A stretch of 15,187 bases of DNA from Saprospiraceae bacterium (GTDB lineage Bacteria; Bacteroidota; Bacteroidia; Chitinophagales; Saprospiraceae): assembly GCA_007125435.1 (NCBI GenBank), contig SLDF01000146.1, forward strand, positions 1 to 15,187. The letters run 5' to 3'. Of this stretch, positions 6,236 to 14,281 are shown piece by piece (the first letter of the stretch is position 1; each line of letters opens with the position of its first letter). Both the position numbers and the translations under genes were made by a program. The notes beneath the pieces were generated by a model that was given only the letters and a program-made list of their open reading frames with translations, was not told the DNA's origin and did not search any database.

Positions 6236-9200
6236 ATGGGGAAATATTATACCTCCATCGTCTTTATTTTGCTGGCCGTACTGATGGTATCGGACGCCAA
6301 AGGAGAGACAATTGACCTGGCAGAAGAATTTGCTTGTACTTCTTGTAATAGGCAAGCAGACTCTATGAGTCTGGTCAACTTTTATCAATTAACAGGTGGT
6401 GATGACTGGTTCAACAGTTGGGATCTCAATGCGCCAATTGATACGTGGTTTGGGGTGTTGATCAACCCTAATGGCTGTGTCGGTGTATTGAACCTTAGAG
6501 AGAATAACTTAGTAGGGTTTTTGCCCAACTTAAATTTGCCACAATTGACCATACTCGACGTTTCTAACAACTCTCTTTTTGGCGGGTTACCATCATTTAG
6601 TCAGACACCATTCATTCAAACGCTTAATATTTCAGGAAATTTATTTACCGGATTTGTGCCGGAGTTAAACATCTCATCATTGCGGATATTCTTCGCATCG
6701 GACAATATGTTTATTGGTCCCATGCCATCATTTGAAGGTATACCCAATGTCGAGCGCATCAATTTGAGTAGAAATGCACTGACCGGTAATCTGCCTGATT
6801 TGAGCGAGATCAACAATCTCAAAGAATTATTATTAGAGGACAATGCATTGGGTGGGAATTTAACTATACTCCCTCATCCTAATTTGACCACACTGAGTAT
6901 AAAAGGCAATAATCTATTTGGCAATCTCCATAATTTTAGTCAAAACCCCTTATTGGAGTTTCTCAATATAAGTCACAATAATTTTACGGGTAATTTTCCG
7001 GTATTACAAAACCTATCGGCTCTAGAGACCCTGTACATAAATCACAATAATTTTTTTGGTGAGATACCCAACTTCATGAGCAACTTTAGGCTCAGAGAGC
7101 TCAGGGCCAATAATAATAAATTCACAGGTCACATCCCTAATTTCCTAAGCTTTGCCAACCTCACTGAGCTCAACTTAGCTGTCAATTTATTTACATCAGC
7201 CCCCAGATTCACAAATCTACCAAGCCTTCAGGCGCTAAGGTTACAGGGTAATAATTTGACATTTGAGCATCTTATTCCGAACATTGGTACGGCATCAAAT
7301 ACATTTACATATATTCCTCAGGATACAGTTGGTCAGGATACAGTCGTGTTTTTTGACGTAGGCGACGATTATGCGCTTCAGTTAGAGTTTGACCAGGGGA
7401 TAGAGAATGGCTTTTATCAGTGGTACAAAAACAATGAATTGATAGCTGAGACCTTTGAGCCCGTATTTGAGCTCAATAACCTACAGCTTACTGATAAAGG
7501 TGATTACAGATGTCAGGTGACCAATACACAATTGCCAGGGCTGGTCTTGATCAGTCGGCAGGTGACCTTGCTGTTTAATGGGAGTTCGGCAAATGATCTA
7601 TGTGATTTTGCATTTGACATTACAGACTCGACCAATACGTGCAATGATTACTTTTTCTTTGATGTGAGCTTTGATGTGTCACAGCCCACTTGTGGCCTGG
7701 GTGCGGATAATGTATGGTTTCGATTTACAGCTAAAGGGCCTCGTGTATTTGCCTTCATAGATGAGTCAACTTTTGAAAATATGCGATTAGCATTGTGGGA
7801 CTTTGGCAATGCACCATGCTTTGGAGATGAGGCTATAGAATTGGATTGTGGAGACATGATAGACTTTGACAGTCTTACAGTTGGTAGAGAGTATTTCATC
7901 AGTGTGGTAGGAGATGGTTCGCAGATGCATACATTCAACATGTGCTTCATCAATAATAGTGTGGGTAGTTCTACAGCAAATGACGAGCCGTGTAATGCCA
8001 GAGGTATTGCGCCGAATGTATGTCTACCGGGCAGTACAGCGTTTGCAACACCCGACATCTCCAACCCCAATTGCCCTATGCAGTCTCAGAATACAGTTTG
8101 GTATAAGACCAGACTGACTACCGGTATGAATGCATTGATGTTAGACTTGAGAGATAATTTATTCTTTAGTGATGTGTCAATTCAGATTGGGACATTTTCG
8201 GGTGGTTGTGAAGGTACATTTTTTCCAGTAGATTCTTATTGTGGCCGGGCACAGATTGTACAGTTTACGGGATTAGAGTCCGGCGTGGATTATTACATAC
8301 AGATTGGTACAGAAGCTGTAGGTGGAGGAGCCTTTATTCTGTGTTTGTCAGAGTCGGGTCGTCCTTTGATTTGCGGGGCAAATGATAACTGTACTTCCGG
8401 TTCCAATGGTCCCATTGACCTCACAGTATTTACCAATGGCGGAAATGCTTGCTACAGTGGGTGCACCACAGGTGCCAGTCCGGGTGTCAATCAGGGTGAT
8501 AACTCTTGTTATTCATTTTATAATCCCACTGTGTGGTATACCTTTACAACAGATGAGTTGGCGGACTTTCTTGACTTGACCATTACCTCTGATGAATTGA
8601 TAAGACCTTATTTTGCGCTTTACCGCACCAACGCCTGCGTCTTTTTTGAGAATGTCATGTGCAAAGTAGAGGGTAACGGTAGTGTGACACTGGACGGATT
8701 TAAAGTTGATCCACAGACCAGATACCACCTGGCCATTTCGGACTTCTATGGCGAGTCCGGTGAGTTTGAAGTGTGTATGAGCACTCGTGCAAATACCAAT
8801 GTATGTAATGTTTTAGATGAATTAAAAGTAGTAAACACTTCTATGGGTTCTCCACTTAGAGGCCCTTATCGCCCCGGAGAGGAGGTGTCTTTCTGCTACA
8901 AGGTAAATGCATGGCAATTCGTGTCATGTAATTGGCTTCAAGCCGTCATACCTGAATTTGGCCCATGCTGGGATCCTGTATCATTCTCAGTAGACGGTGA
9001 GCCGATGCAGATTGACAACTTTCTCAATCCCTTTGCAGTAGGAGAATGGCAATGGTTACCAGCAGGAGAAGCCACCTATAATGTTGAAAACCCTCAATTC
9101 AGCCTTAGGCCAAATGACCCATTACCGGCAGGCTGGTATTTCATCAATCAAAATTCAGGTGTAGAACCTGTTTTGCTGGATGTTAATAGTTCCCTTGGAG

Positions 9201-10759
9201 ACGGCGTACGCTGTGCTCTGGATACCCTTACCTGGGAAATATGCTTTACCCTTAGAACGTCCGGAGAAGTCAATTGCAGTGAAATCTCTAATTGCAATAT
9301 ATCCATTAAGACCTTTACCGATGGCGAAGTGGGTGGTAGAGAAAGAGCGGCCTGTCTCAGCGATGTACCCATACACTATAATGCCTATCTGGATTGTTGT
9401 AATAACCCTCAAGTACAGCCGGTAGACAATACCACCTTGTGCAGTGGTGAAGAATTGGTCATTCAGTTTGATGCCAATGATCCTGATGTCAGGTACAATG
9501 TCATTGCTAGTCCCGGTGCTGGAATTACGGGTGCCCAGAGTGGCAATTTTGGCAGCACGCTAACACAGACCTTGACCAATAGTACATTTGATACAGATCT
9601 GGTGACATACACCGTCGTACCTGAGTTTCAGGGCTGTCAGGGTACGCCTGTTGATTTTGAGGTGTTAGTTTTTCCCAAACCGGATGGGTCCATCAGCGTC
9701 GATGAATCGATTTGTGAAGGTGATGTTGCTACATTATCGTTTGAATTGAATGGGCTGCCGCCTTTTGAGATAGTCTGGGCTGAGGAAAGTGTAGCCCCTC
9801 AGACGTTGAACACCAATGGCACCTCAGTGACGACACAGGTCTTTCCATCAGCTTCTACGTCTTACAGCATCGTGTCCATTACCGGCCAAAACGGCTGCAT
9901 CAATGAAAATATTTCTACCTCAGACGATATTGAAGTCAGGCCTACATCTCTAGTCGAGATTGACACCATCATATGTCAGGGTGAAGTCTATGAGTTCGAA
10001 GGCACGACATACGACGAGACTGGGCAGTATGATATCGTATTCCCCGGTCAAAATCAATTTGAATGTGACTCGACCATCCGCATCAACCTTACCGTCGGTG
10101 ATACTTATCGCGACTCCCTCAACGCTGACCTATGTTTTGGAGAAACCTTTAATATTGGTGAAAATATATTTACCACTAGTGGTAACTTTGTAGCTGTACT
10201 GCCATCTGCACTTGGTTGTGACAGTATCATCTTCTTGAGCTTGAGGTTTGGAGAGGAGATAACGATTGCAGACACATTGATTATCAATGACCCCGGAACA
10301 GGCCAGGGCGTCATCAATATCAGCCCACAGGGTGGCTTCCCACCCTACAGATATGCCTGGGACACAGGCTCTACAGGTAACTTCCTGCAGAATCTTGTAG
10401 GTGGTGACTATACAGTGACCATTACCGACCAAAATGACTGTAGTGCTGAGTTTACTTTTACAGTAGAGACCATCAGTTCAGGCTTTGACAGGTCATTGCC
10501 TGGCGTAGAGTCCAAGGTATATCCAGTTCCCAGCCAGACAGACCAGCAGATGTGGCTTGATATCGAAAGCGATCGATTCCGCGACATACGCATGACCATC
10601 ATAAATAGCACAGGTAAGATCATAGAAGCTCAGGACCTGTACATCGACAATGGAAGGCTAAGTCATGTCTTCAAGTCACCTCCAATACCGGGCTTTTACC
10701 TGATGGAGCTGACCTATGACGGGCACAGTCGGCAGTTTTTAAAACTGATCATTCAATAG
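6236..10759 (+). CDS. Giant secreted LRR/Ig/SprB-repeat surface protein with T9SS C-terminal domain
   Basis: A 1507-residue modular exported protein, probably an adhesin or binding protein on the cell surface; the ligand is unknown. In order: Sec signal peptide (about 1-24); LRR cap with FYQLTGGDDWFNSW and W..GV (42-82); twelve 22-23-residue leucine-rich repeats of the LxxLxLxxNxLxGxxP type (82-345); an Ig-like domain with QWYK and GDYRCQV (372-447); three Cys-containing beta modules with VWFRF or VWYTF motifs (about 450-572, 578-709, 711-858); a Cys-rich domain (859-1061); PKD-like domains (1064-1238); two short ICQG...CDS / LCFG...CDS modules (1239-1340); a SprB-like repeat with GGFPPYRYAWDTG (1345-1416); and a T9SS sorting domain from VYPVPS to the end (1425-1507). 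No catalytic domain is visible. Its last 21 bases overlap the convergent gene at 10739. Confidence 0.92.
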   Translation: MGKYYTSIVFILLAVLMVSDAKGETIDLAEEFACTSCNRQADSMSLVNFYQLTGGDDWFNSWDLNAPIDTWFGVLINPNGCVGVLNLRENNLVGFLPNLNLPQLTILDVSNNSLFGGLPSFSQTPFIQTLNISGNLFTGFVPELNISSLRIFFASDNMFIGPMPSFEGIPNVERINLSRNALTGNLPDLSEINNLKELLLEDNALGGNLTILPHPNLTTLSIKGNNLFGNLHNFSQNPLLEFLNISHNNFTGNFPVLQNLSALETLYINHNNFFGEIPNFMSNFRLRELRANNNKFTGHIPNFLSFANLTELNLAVNLFTSAPRFTNLPSLQALRLQGNNLTFEHLIPNIGTASNTFTYIPQDTVGQDTVVFFDVGDDYALQLEFDQGIENGFYQWYKNNELIAETFEPVFELNNLQLTDKGDYRCQVTNTQLPGLVLISRQVTLLFNGSSANDLCDFAFDITDSTNTCNDYFFFDVSFDVSQPTCGLGADNVWFRFTAKGPRVFAFIDESTFENMRLALWDFGNAPCFGDEAIELDCGDMIDFDSLTVGREYFISVVGDGSQMHTFNMCFINNSVGSSTANDEPCNARGIAPNVCLPGSTAFATPDISNPNCPMQSQNTVWYKTRLTTGMNALMLDLRDNLFFSDVSIQIGTFSGGCEGTFFPVDSYCGRAQIVQFTGLESGVDYYIQIGTEAVGGGAFILCLSESGRPLICGANDNCTSGSNGPIDLTVFTNGGNACYSGCTTGASPGVNQGDNSCYSFYNPTVWYTFTTDELADFLDLTITSDELIRPYFALYRTNACVFFENVMCKVEGNGSVTLDGFKVDPQTRYHLAISDFYGESGEFEVCMSTRANTNVCNVLDELKVVNTSMGSPLRGPYRPGEEVSFCYKVNAWQFVSCNWLQAVIPEFGPCWDPVSFSVDGEPMQIDNFLNPFAVGEWQWLPAGEATYNVENPQFSLRPNDPLPAGWYFINQNSGVEPVLLDVNSSLGDGVRCALDTLTWEICFTLRTSGEVNCSEISNCNISIKTFTDGEVGGRERAACLSDVPIHYNAYLDCCNNPQVQPVDNTTLCSGEELVIQFDANDPDVRYNVIASPGAGITGAQSGNFGSTLTQTLTNSTFDTDLVTYTVVPEFQGCQGTPVDFEVLVFPKPDGSISVDESICEGDVATLSFELNGLPPFEIVWAEESVAPQTLNTNGTSVTTQVFPSASTSYSIVSITGQNGCINENISTSDDIEVRPTSLVEIDTIICQGEVYEFEGTTYDETGQYDIVFPGQNQFECDSTIRINLTVGDTYRDSLNADLCFGETFNIGENIFTTSGNFVAVLPSALGCDSIIFLSLRFGEEITIADTLIINDPGTGQGVINISPQGGFPPYRYAWDTGSTGNFLQNLVGGDYTVTITDQNDCSAEFTFTVETISSGFDRSLPGVESKVYPVPSQTDQQMWLDIESDRFRDIRMTIINSTGKIIEAQDLYIDNGRLSHVFKSPPIPGFYLMELTYDGHSRQFLKLIIQ

Positions 10760-11119
10760 TATATCGTATTCATTTTTGTCGCCCGAGTAAGGTCGTCTCA
10801 TAATTAAGTGCGCTACAGTATCACCAGTGATAAATGAGTTGAGGTATGTATAGCCATCATTTCGCTCCAGATACTCGATCAGCCTTGCCAGGCTAGTAAA
10901 GCGGATCACATTACCATTACTGTCCTTGAGGTGGTTCCTATTAAAAAGACGGTTACCTTCATCCGAGAAAACGCGTGCTCTATTGCCATTGCTTGTAAGG
11001 CCTGCCAAATCTAGAGAGACATGTATGTATTCGTACTTAGTCTCATTTGGTGGCGCTTCTACATGGTTGACCGGTATGAAAAGTGTACTTAATAGCAAAG
11101 AAAAAATTACGTTCATCAT
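10739..11119 (-). CDS. Small secreted protein of unknown function
   Basis: A 126-residue protein with a good Sec signal peptide: MMN, a hydrophobic VIFSLLLSTLFIPV, and probable cleavage near VEA around residues 20-22. The mature part has YIHVSLDLAG, a segment NRLFNRNHLKDSNGNVIRFTSLARLIEYLERNDG in two blocks (about 57-90), then YTYLNSFITG and MRRPY. From memory the order of a short beta segment, a 'D-x-x-G-x-V-I-x-F-x-S' stretch and a helix before a 'Y-x-Y/F-x-N' strand recalls small periplasmic proteins of Bacteroidota without known function. ATG at 11119 and 11116 are equivalent starts. It overlaps tail-to-tail by 21 bp with the giant surface protein, which argues for antisense transcript contact but not functional linkage. 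No other domain is seen. Confidence 0.75.
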   Translation of the reverse strand: MMNVIFSLLLSTLFIPVNHVEAPPNETKYEYIHVSLDLAGLTSNGNRARVFSDEGNRLFNRNHLKDSNGNVIRFTSLARLIEYLERNDGYTYLNSFITGDTVAHLIMRRPYSGDKNEYDILLNDQF

Positions 11120-11179
11120 AGCTTCTAATTTTTGTAAAAATTTACGATTTTTTTCCCACAGTAATTACTAACAAACCGA

Positions 11180-11205
11180 TAACACTGCATTAAAAAGTGT
11201 TAATG
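11180..11205. repeat. Two mutually exclusive hairpins
   Basis: TAACACT (11180-11186) pairs perfectly with AGTGTTA (11196-11202). CATTAA (11188-11193) pairs perfectly with TTAATG (11200-11205). The two stems share bases and cannot form together. They lie 60-85 nt upstream of the small secreted-protein gene on the minus strand, a plausible operator or leader position. Confidence 0.4.
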
Positions 11206-11295
11206 ATATTACCCATGCACATCAGCTTGTTATCAGGCATGATTGGAGTTGCAGTTTATTTATGTTTAATTCATTAAATGTGGACTGAAAGATTT

Positions 11296-11336
11296 GGGCG
11301 TGTCCCCCCAAAGTTTTGGGGGGCCGGGCCATCCGC
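11296..11336. repeat. C6/G6 palindromic element, dispersed-repeat type
   Basis: An 8-bp perfect stem, CCCCCCAA (11304-11311) with TTGGGGGG (11316-11323), closes an AGTT tetraloop. It is flanked by GGGCGTG on the left and CCGGGCCATCCGCT on the right. I recall elements of the form GGGCGTG, hairpin, CGGGC, ATCCGCT repeated between genes in many Bacteroidota genomes. No T-run follows, so it is not a standard terminator. Confidence 0.55.
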
Positions 11337-11345
11337 TTGTATTCC

Positions 11346-11380
11346 TGACTGACTCATGGGCAGTCACTATGTATCTAGTG
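11346..11380. repeat. Tandem small hairpins following the C6/G6 element
   Basis: TGACTG (11346-11351) pairs with CAGTCA (11361-11366), and CACTA (11365-11369) pairs with TAGTG (11376-11380). The stems nearly abut, sharing two bases. Together with the preceding element they make about 85 nt of continuous secondary structure. Confidence 0.35.
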
Positions 11381-11448
11381 GCTTTAGTTTTGTTGAAAGC
11401 TCACAAGATTAAACTTAATTCCGTTTTTTATTATTGTTGCAGTCGACG

Positions 11449-11468
11449 CTGAGCCAGAGGCGGCTCAG
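11449..11468 (+). repeat. Hairpin repeat copy 1 (terminator-like)
   Basis: CTGAGCC (11449-11455) and GGCTCAG (11462-11468) form a perfect 7-bp stem with loop AGAGGC, followed directly by TTTTATTAT. This resembles an intrinsic terminator on the plus strand, yet no plus-strand gene ends upstream. The core 16 bases (11451-11466) recur exactly at 11530-11545. Confidence 0.55.
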
Positions 11469-11528
11469 TTTTATTATCATTTACTAGCTTACTCATTATG
11501 GCGATTTTTTATTCAGGTAAAGTGATGC

Positions 11529-11546
11529 CGAGCCAGAGGCGGCTCG
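11529..11546 (+). repeat. Hairpin repeat copy 2
   Basis: CGAGCC (11529-11534) and GGCTCG (11541-11546) form a perfect 6-bp stem with the same AGAGGC loop as copy 1, 79 bp away. The closing pair is C-G here and T-A in copy 1, so pairing is kept despite both bases changing. There is no T-run after this copy. Confidence 0.55.
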
Positions 11547-11717
11547 ATTACTCCACAATTCATGTTCACTTGATAAAGTCAAAAATTACATGTTATTTGG
11601 GTAAGGTCGAAAGAATTCTCCTGCATATTCCATCACAAAATCTATACATTTCATCACTTATGCATTCATTTTGTCTATATTTTGGTATATAGTTCATATA
11701 TTTATCTCAGATTGTGC

Positions 11718-11747
11718 CCTTATGACACGCTGAAGCCTGTCATAAGG
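11718..11747. repeat. 10-bp perfect inverted repeat upstream of the PAS gene
   Basis: CCTTATGACA (11718-11727) and TGTCATAAGG (11738-11747) are exact reverse complements around a 10-nt spacer, within which GC/GC around TGAA can extend the stem. It ends 115 nt before the PAS-kinase start. The sequence after it is TTGATTTT, a weak T-run. An operator for a dimeric regulator or a terminator are both possible. Confidence 0.5.
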
Positions 11748-11817
11748 TTGATTTTAAATTAATGCAGACATCAACTTGATAGATACGGATTCACCGATTA
11801 ATGCTTATGAGGAAGCA

Positions 11818-11853
11818 ATGAAAGTTTGGTCTTCATTTATCTCTCAAGAGTGA
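11818..11853 (+). other. Possible 11-codon leader peptide before the PAS gene
   Basis: ATG at 11818 opens 11 codons (MKVWSSFISQE) ending in TGA at 11851-11853, nine nt before the PAS-kinase ATG. The same frame is open back to 11758 and reads as an acidic, protein-like stretch (DINLIDTDSPINAYEEA). It could be a translated leader, a remnant of a lost gene, or chance. Confidence 0.2.
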
Positions 11854-11862
11854 ATTCATAGA

Positions 11863-13941
11863 ATGAAAGATAAAGACATAAAACCCTTGATTCCTGACGT
11901 TTTGCAGCAAACTAAGCTTTTCTATGTCGTAGTCATAGATATGGATGGTAAATACGCATTTGTCAACAATGTTTTTACGGATCGTTTTTCTTTTTTAAAT
12001 AGGAACTTCATTGGACAAGCATATACGGATACTGTTCATCCTGATGATGTTGACAAATGCATACAAACCGTTAACAAATGCTTAGCACATCCGGATCAGA
12101 CTTTTACCATTCGTATCAGAAAGCCGGATACAAAGCAGGATAATTTCTATTGGACAGAGTGGGAGTTCTCTATATTTAAGAATCATAATGGTACACCTAT
12201 CGGTATCATGAGTATCGGCTACGATATTTCTGAATCGGAGTTGGCGAGTCGTCAGGCCAGGCTGATGGCCCAAAAGGTAGAATCCATCATAGAAGACATC
12301 CCCGATGCTTTTTACCAGCTAGATCGCAATTGGCGGTTTATCAAAGTCAATAAAGTTGCCGAGTACTATTTTGGCAAGTCCAGAAAAGACCTCCTGGGTG
12401 TTACTATATGGGAAGCACTGGGGGAGCCATCGGCATGTAATTATCCGCAAGAATTGCGAAAGGCCATGCAGGATGGAGTTTCTGTGACCTTTGAAGAATA
12501 CAATCCGGAACTGGATAAATGGCTTAACACCGTCGTCTACCCCTCAACAGAAGGTCTTACGGTATTTTTCAAAGATGTTACTAAGGAGAAAACTGACCGC
12601 CAAAAACTTATAGACTCTGAGAGAAAGTTAAAAGCTATTCTGGATAGCACCCAGGATGGAAACCTATTGATAAGTGCTGATTATACTGTACTATCTGCCA
12701 ATAAAGCAGCAAAAAATAATGTAGAAAGAGTATTAGGCAAGAAATTAGAAGAGAGGGTTTCAATTCTAGACTATACACTTCCTGAGACCGTAGAACAATT
12801 CCTGGAGGATTCTCAAAAAGCATTAGCTGGTCAGATTATGGCAAGAGAGGTTGAAATCAAAGGGTTTTGGTGGGAGATTAGTTATTATCCTGTATACGAT
12901 GTAGATGGTAATATATTTGCTTTCTCCATGAATAACAAGGATATTGATCAGCGCAAAAAAAGTGACCTTTACAGAAAGGCTGTTCTGTCCAGTGTTCCTG
13001 ATCTTCTTTTTGTTATTGATGCAGAAGGAACTTATCTGGACTATCATGCTGAGAAAAGCGACCTTTATGTTCCGGCAGAAGTATTTCTTCAAAAGCGCAT
13101 TGTAGATATAATGCCTTCCAATGTAGCAGATTTATTAACCCATTGTATTCAAAAATCTATATCACAACAAACGACAACCAATGCTGAATACACATTAGAG
13201 ATGGATGGTGTTTTAAAATCCTATCAGGTACGAATCAGTCCATTCGGTGATAATAAGGTCGTAGCTATTTCCAGGGATATCACACTAATCAAGCAAAAAG
13301 AATTAGAAATTGCAGATAGCGAACAGCGACTACAAAAAACAATAGAGGCTATACCGCATCCATTGATAATTGTTAGCGAAGACCGTACTATTCAATTTGT
13401 AAATGAAGAATTTGAAAAGATATTTAAGTACACTGAAAACGAAGTCCTGGGTGAAACTATGGACTTTTTAGTTCCTGAAGAGTACAAGCTCAAGCATCAC
13501 AGTTTAAAAGAAGAATACATCAAAAACCTTGAAGGTAAAAAGTCTGGAGACTATATGTTTGTATGTGATAAAGATCGTGAGGAGGTTTGTACCAACATCA
13601 GCCTCAATACCTTTACCGTCAAAGGTGAAAAATGGGTGTTAGTGATTTTACAGGATGTTACTGAGCTAAAACAAAACCAGGACAAAGTCATTCGACAGAA
13701 TGAAATTCTTCGCCAAATAGCTTGGCAACAATCCCATGAGCTGAGACGTCCAATAGCAAATATAATGGGCCTTTGTGATTTATTAAAACAATACGAGCTC
13801 GAGTCCAAAGAGAATCAGAAAAAGTATTTAGAGTACCTGATGCAGTCTTCAAAAGAATTAGATCACATCATCCACCAAATCGTTAATCAAGCTAACGAAA
13901 TAGAATTGCTGGATAAAAAAACCAGTAAAATCTTACCCTGA
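11863..13941 (+). CDS. Five-PAS histidine-kinase-like protein lacking the ATPase domain
   Basis: A 692-residue soluble signalling protein with no signal peptide or membrane helices. Five PAS-like domains follow each other at about 19-126, 139-246, 256-360, 372-478 and 490-606. Most end in the usual D[IV]T or DI.. exit (GYDISESE, KDVTKEK, SRDITLIK, QDVTELK). A HisKA-like dimerisation helix pair follows (about 615-680) with the H-box SHELRRPIANI, putative phospho-acceptor H625. The protein stops 67 residues after that histidine, so the N, G1 and G2 boxes of the HATPase domain are absent. No ATPase frame follows downstream. I recall PAS proteins ending this way in Bacteroidota, so this may be a natural form that is phosphorylated in trans or acts as a scaffold. 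The ligand is unknown. The palindrome at 11718-11747 is a candidate operator. Confidence 0.92.
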   Translation: MKDKDIKPLIPDVLQQTKLFYVVVIDMDGKYAFVNNVFTDRFSFLNRNFIGQAYTDTVHPDDVDKCIQTVNKCLAHPDQTFTIRIRKPDTKQDNFYWTEWEFSIFKNHNGTPIGIMSIGYDISESELASRQARLMAQKVESIIEDIPDAFYQLDRNWRFIKVNKVAEYYFGKSRKDLLGVTIWEALGEPSACNYPQELRKAMQDGVSVTFEEYNPELDKWLNTVVYPSTEGLTVFFKDVTKEKTDRQKLIDSERKLKAILDSTQDGNLLISADYTVLSANKAAKNNVERVLGKKLEERVSILDYTLPETVEQFLEDSQKALAGQIMAREVEIKGFWWEISYYPVYDVDGNIFAFSMNNKDIDQRKKSDLYRKAVLSSVPDLLFVIDAEGTYLDYHAEKSDLYVPAEVFLQKRIVDIMPSNVADLLTHCIQKSISQQTTTNAEYTLEMDGVLKSYQVRISPFGDNKVVAISRDITLIKQKELEIADSEQRLQKTIEAIPHPLIIVSEDRTIQFVNEEFEKIFKYTENEVLGETMDFLVPEEYKLKHHSLKEEYIKNLEGKKSGDYMFVCDKDREEVCTNISLNTFTVKGEKWVLVILQDVTELKQNQDKVIRQNEILRQIAWQQSHELRRPIANIMGLCDLLKQYELESKENQKKYLEYLMQSSKELDHIIHQIVNQANEIELLDKKTSKILP

Positions 13942-14005
13942 AAATTTCGCTCAAATGTCGCTATCCATTATAGTCTAATATAAACTTAGTGTTGAGCAAG
14001 GAAAT

Positions 14006-14182
14006 ATGTCATCCCGTCAATACGGACGAATCGTGGATAAGACGGATCACCTGTACTTTTATAGTAGCTATCATCTAAGAAGACCATTTTCTGGAATTGA
14101 ACCAAGAAGCTTAAAAGAGTTTTTCAAAGCGAGCAGCGGTAGAACTGTTTGTTCAAGATCTTTCCAAATCAAGATTTTATAA
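14006..14182 (+). CDS. Doubtful 58-residue frame
   Basis: ATG at 14006 opens 58 codons ending TAA at 14180-14182. The product is basic, with RQYGRIVDK near the start and SSYHLRRPFSGI (about 20-31). That block loosely echoes the SHELRRPIANI H-box of the preceding kinase, but the following residues do not align well. No family is recognised. It may be a remnant of a second kinase fragment, or chance in a short gap. Low confidence as a real gene. Confidence 0.2.
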   Translation: MSSRQYGRIVDKTDHLYFYSSYHLRRPFSGIEPRSLKEFFKASSGRTVCSRSFQIKIL

Positions 14183-14281
14183 ACGGAGAAGTGACGAAAG
14201 CTTAGGAAGAACTAATCTTACATGATTCAAAATTATATAGACTGTGAATAAGAGAGTCTAGATTTTTTGCGGTAAATACTT

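Larger units (their letters stand above)
11120..11862. other. 743-base palindrome-rich region without a convincing gene
   Basis: No open frame here looks coding. A 64-codon plus-strand frame at 11498-11692 runs through one of the repeats and has no recognisable features. What the stretch does contain is at least six inverted repeats, listed separately: 11180-11205, 11296-11336, 11346-11380, 11449-11468, 11529-11546 and 11718-11747. Around them the DNA is AT-rich. The region lies between a minus-strand gene start and the plus-strand PAS gene start, so it must also carry both promoters, which I could not pin down. Confidence 0.7.

Noticed and set aside
7648..8070. 140-codon minus-strand frame inside the surface-protein gene
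   Set aside because: It is antisense to well-recognised modules of the surface protein and shows no family features.
10926..11171. 81-codon plus-strand frame opposite the small secreted-protein gene
   Set aside because: The minus-strand frame has a clear signal peptide and a family-like layout; the plus frame does not.
11498..11692. 64-codon plus-strand frame
   Set aside because: It runs through hairpin repeat copy 2 and has no recognisable motif; probably chance in the palindrome-rich gap.
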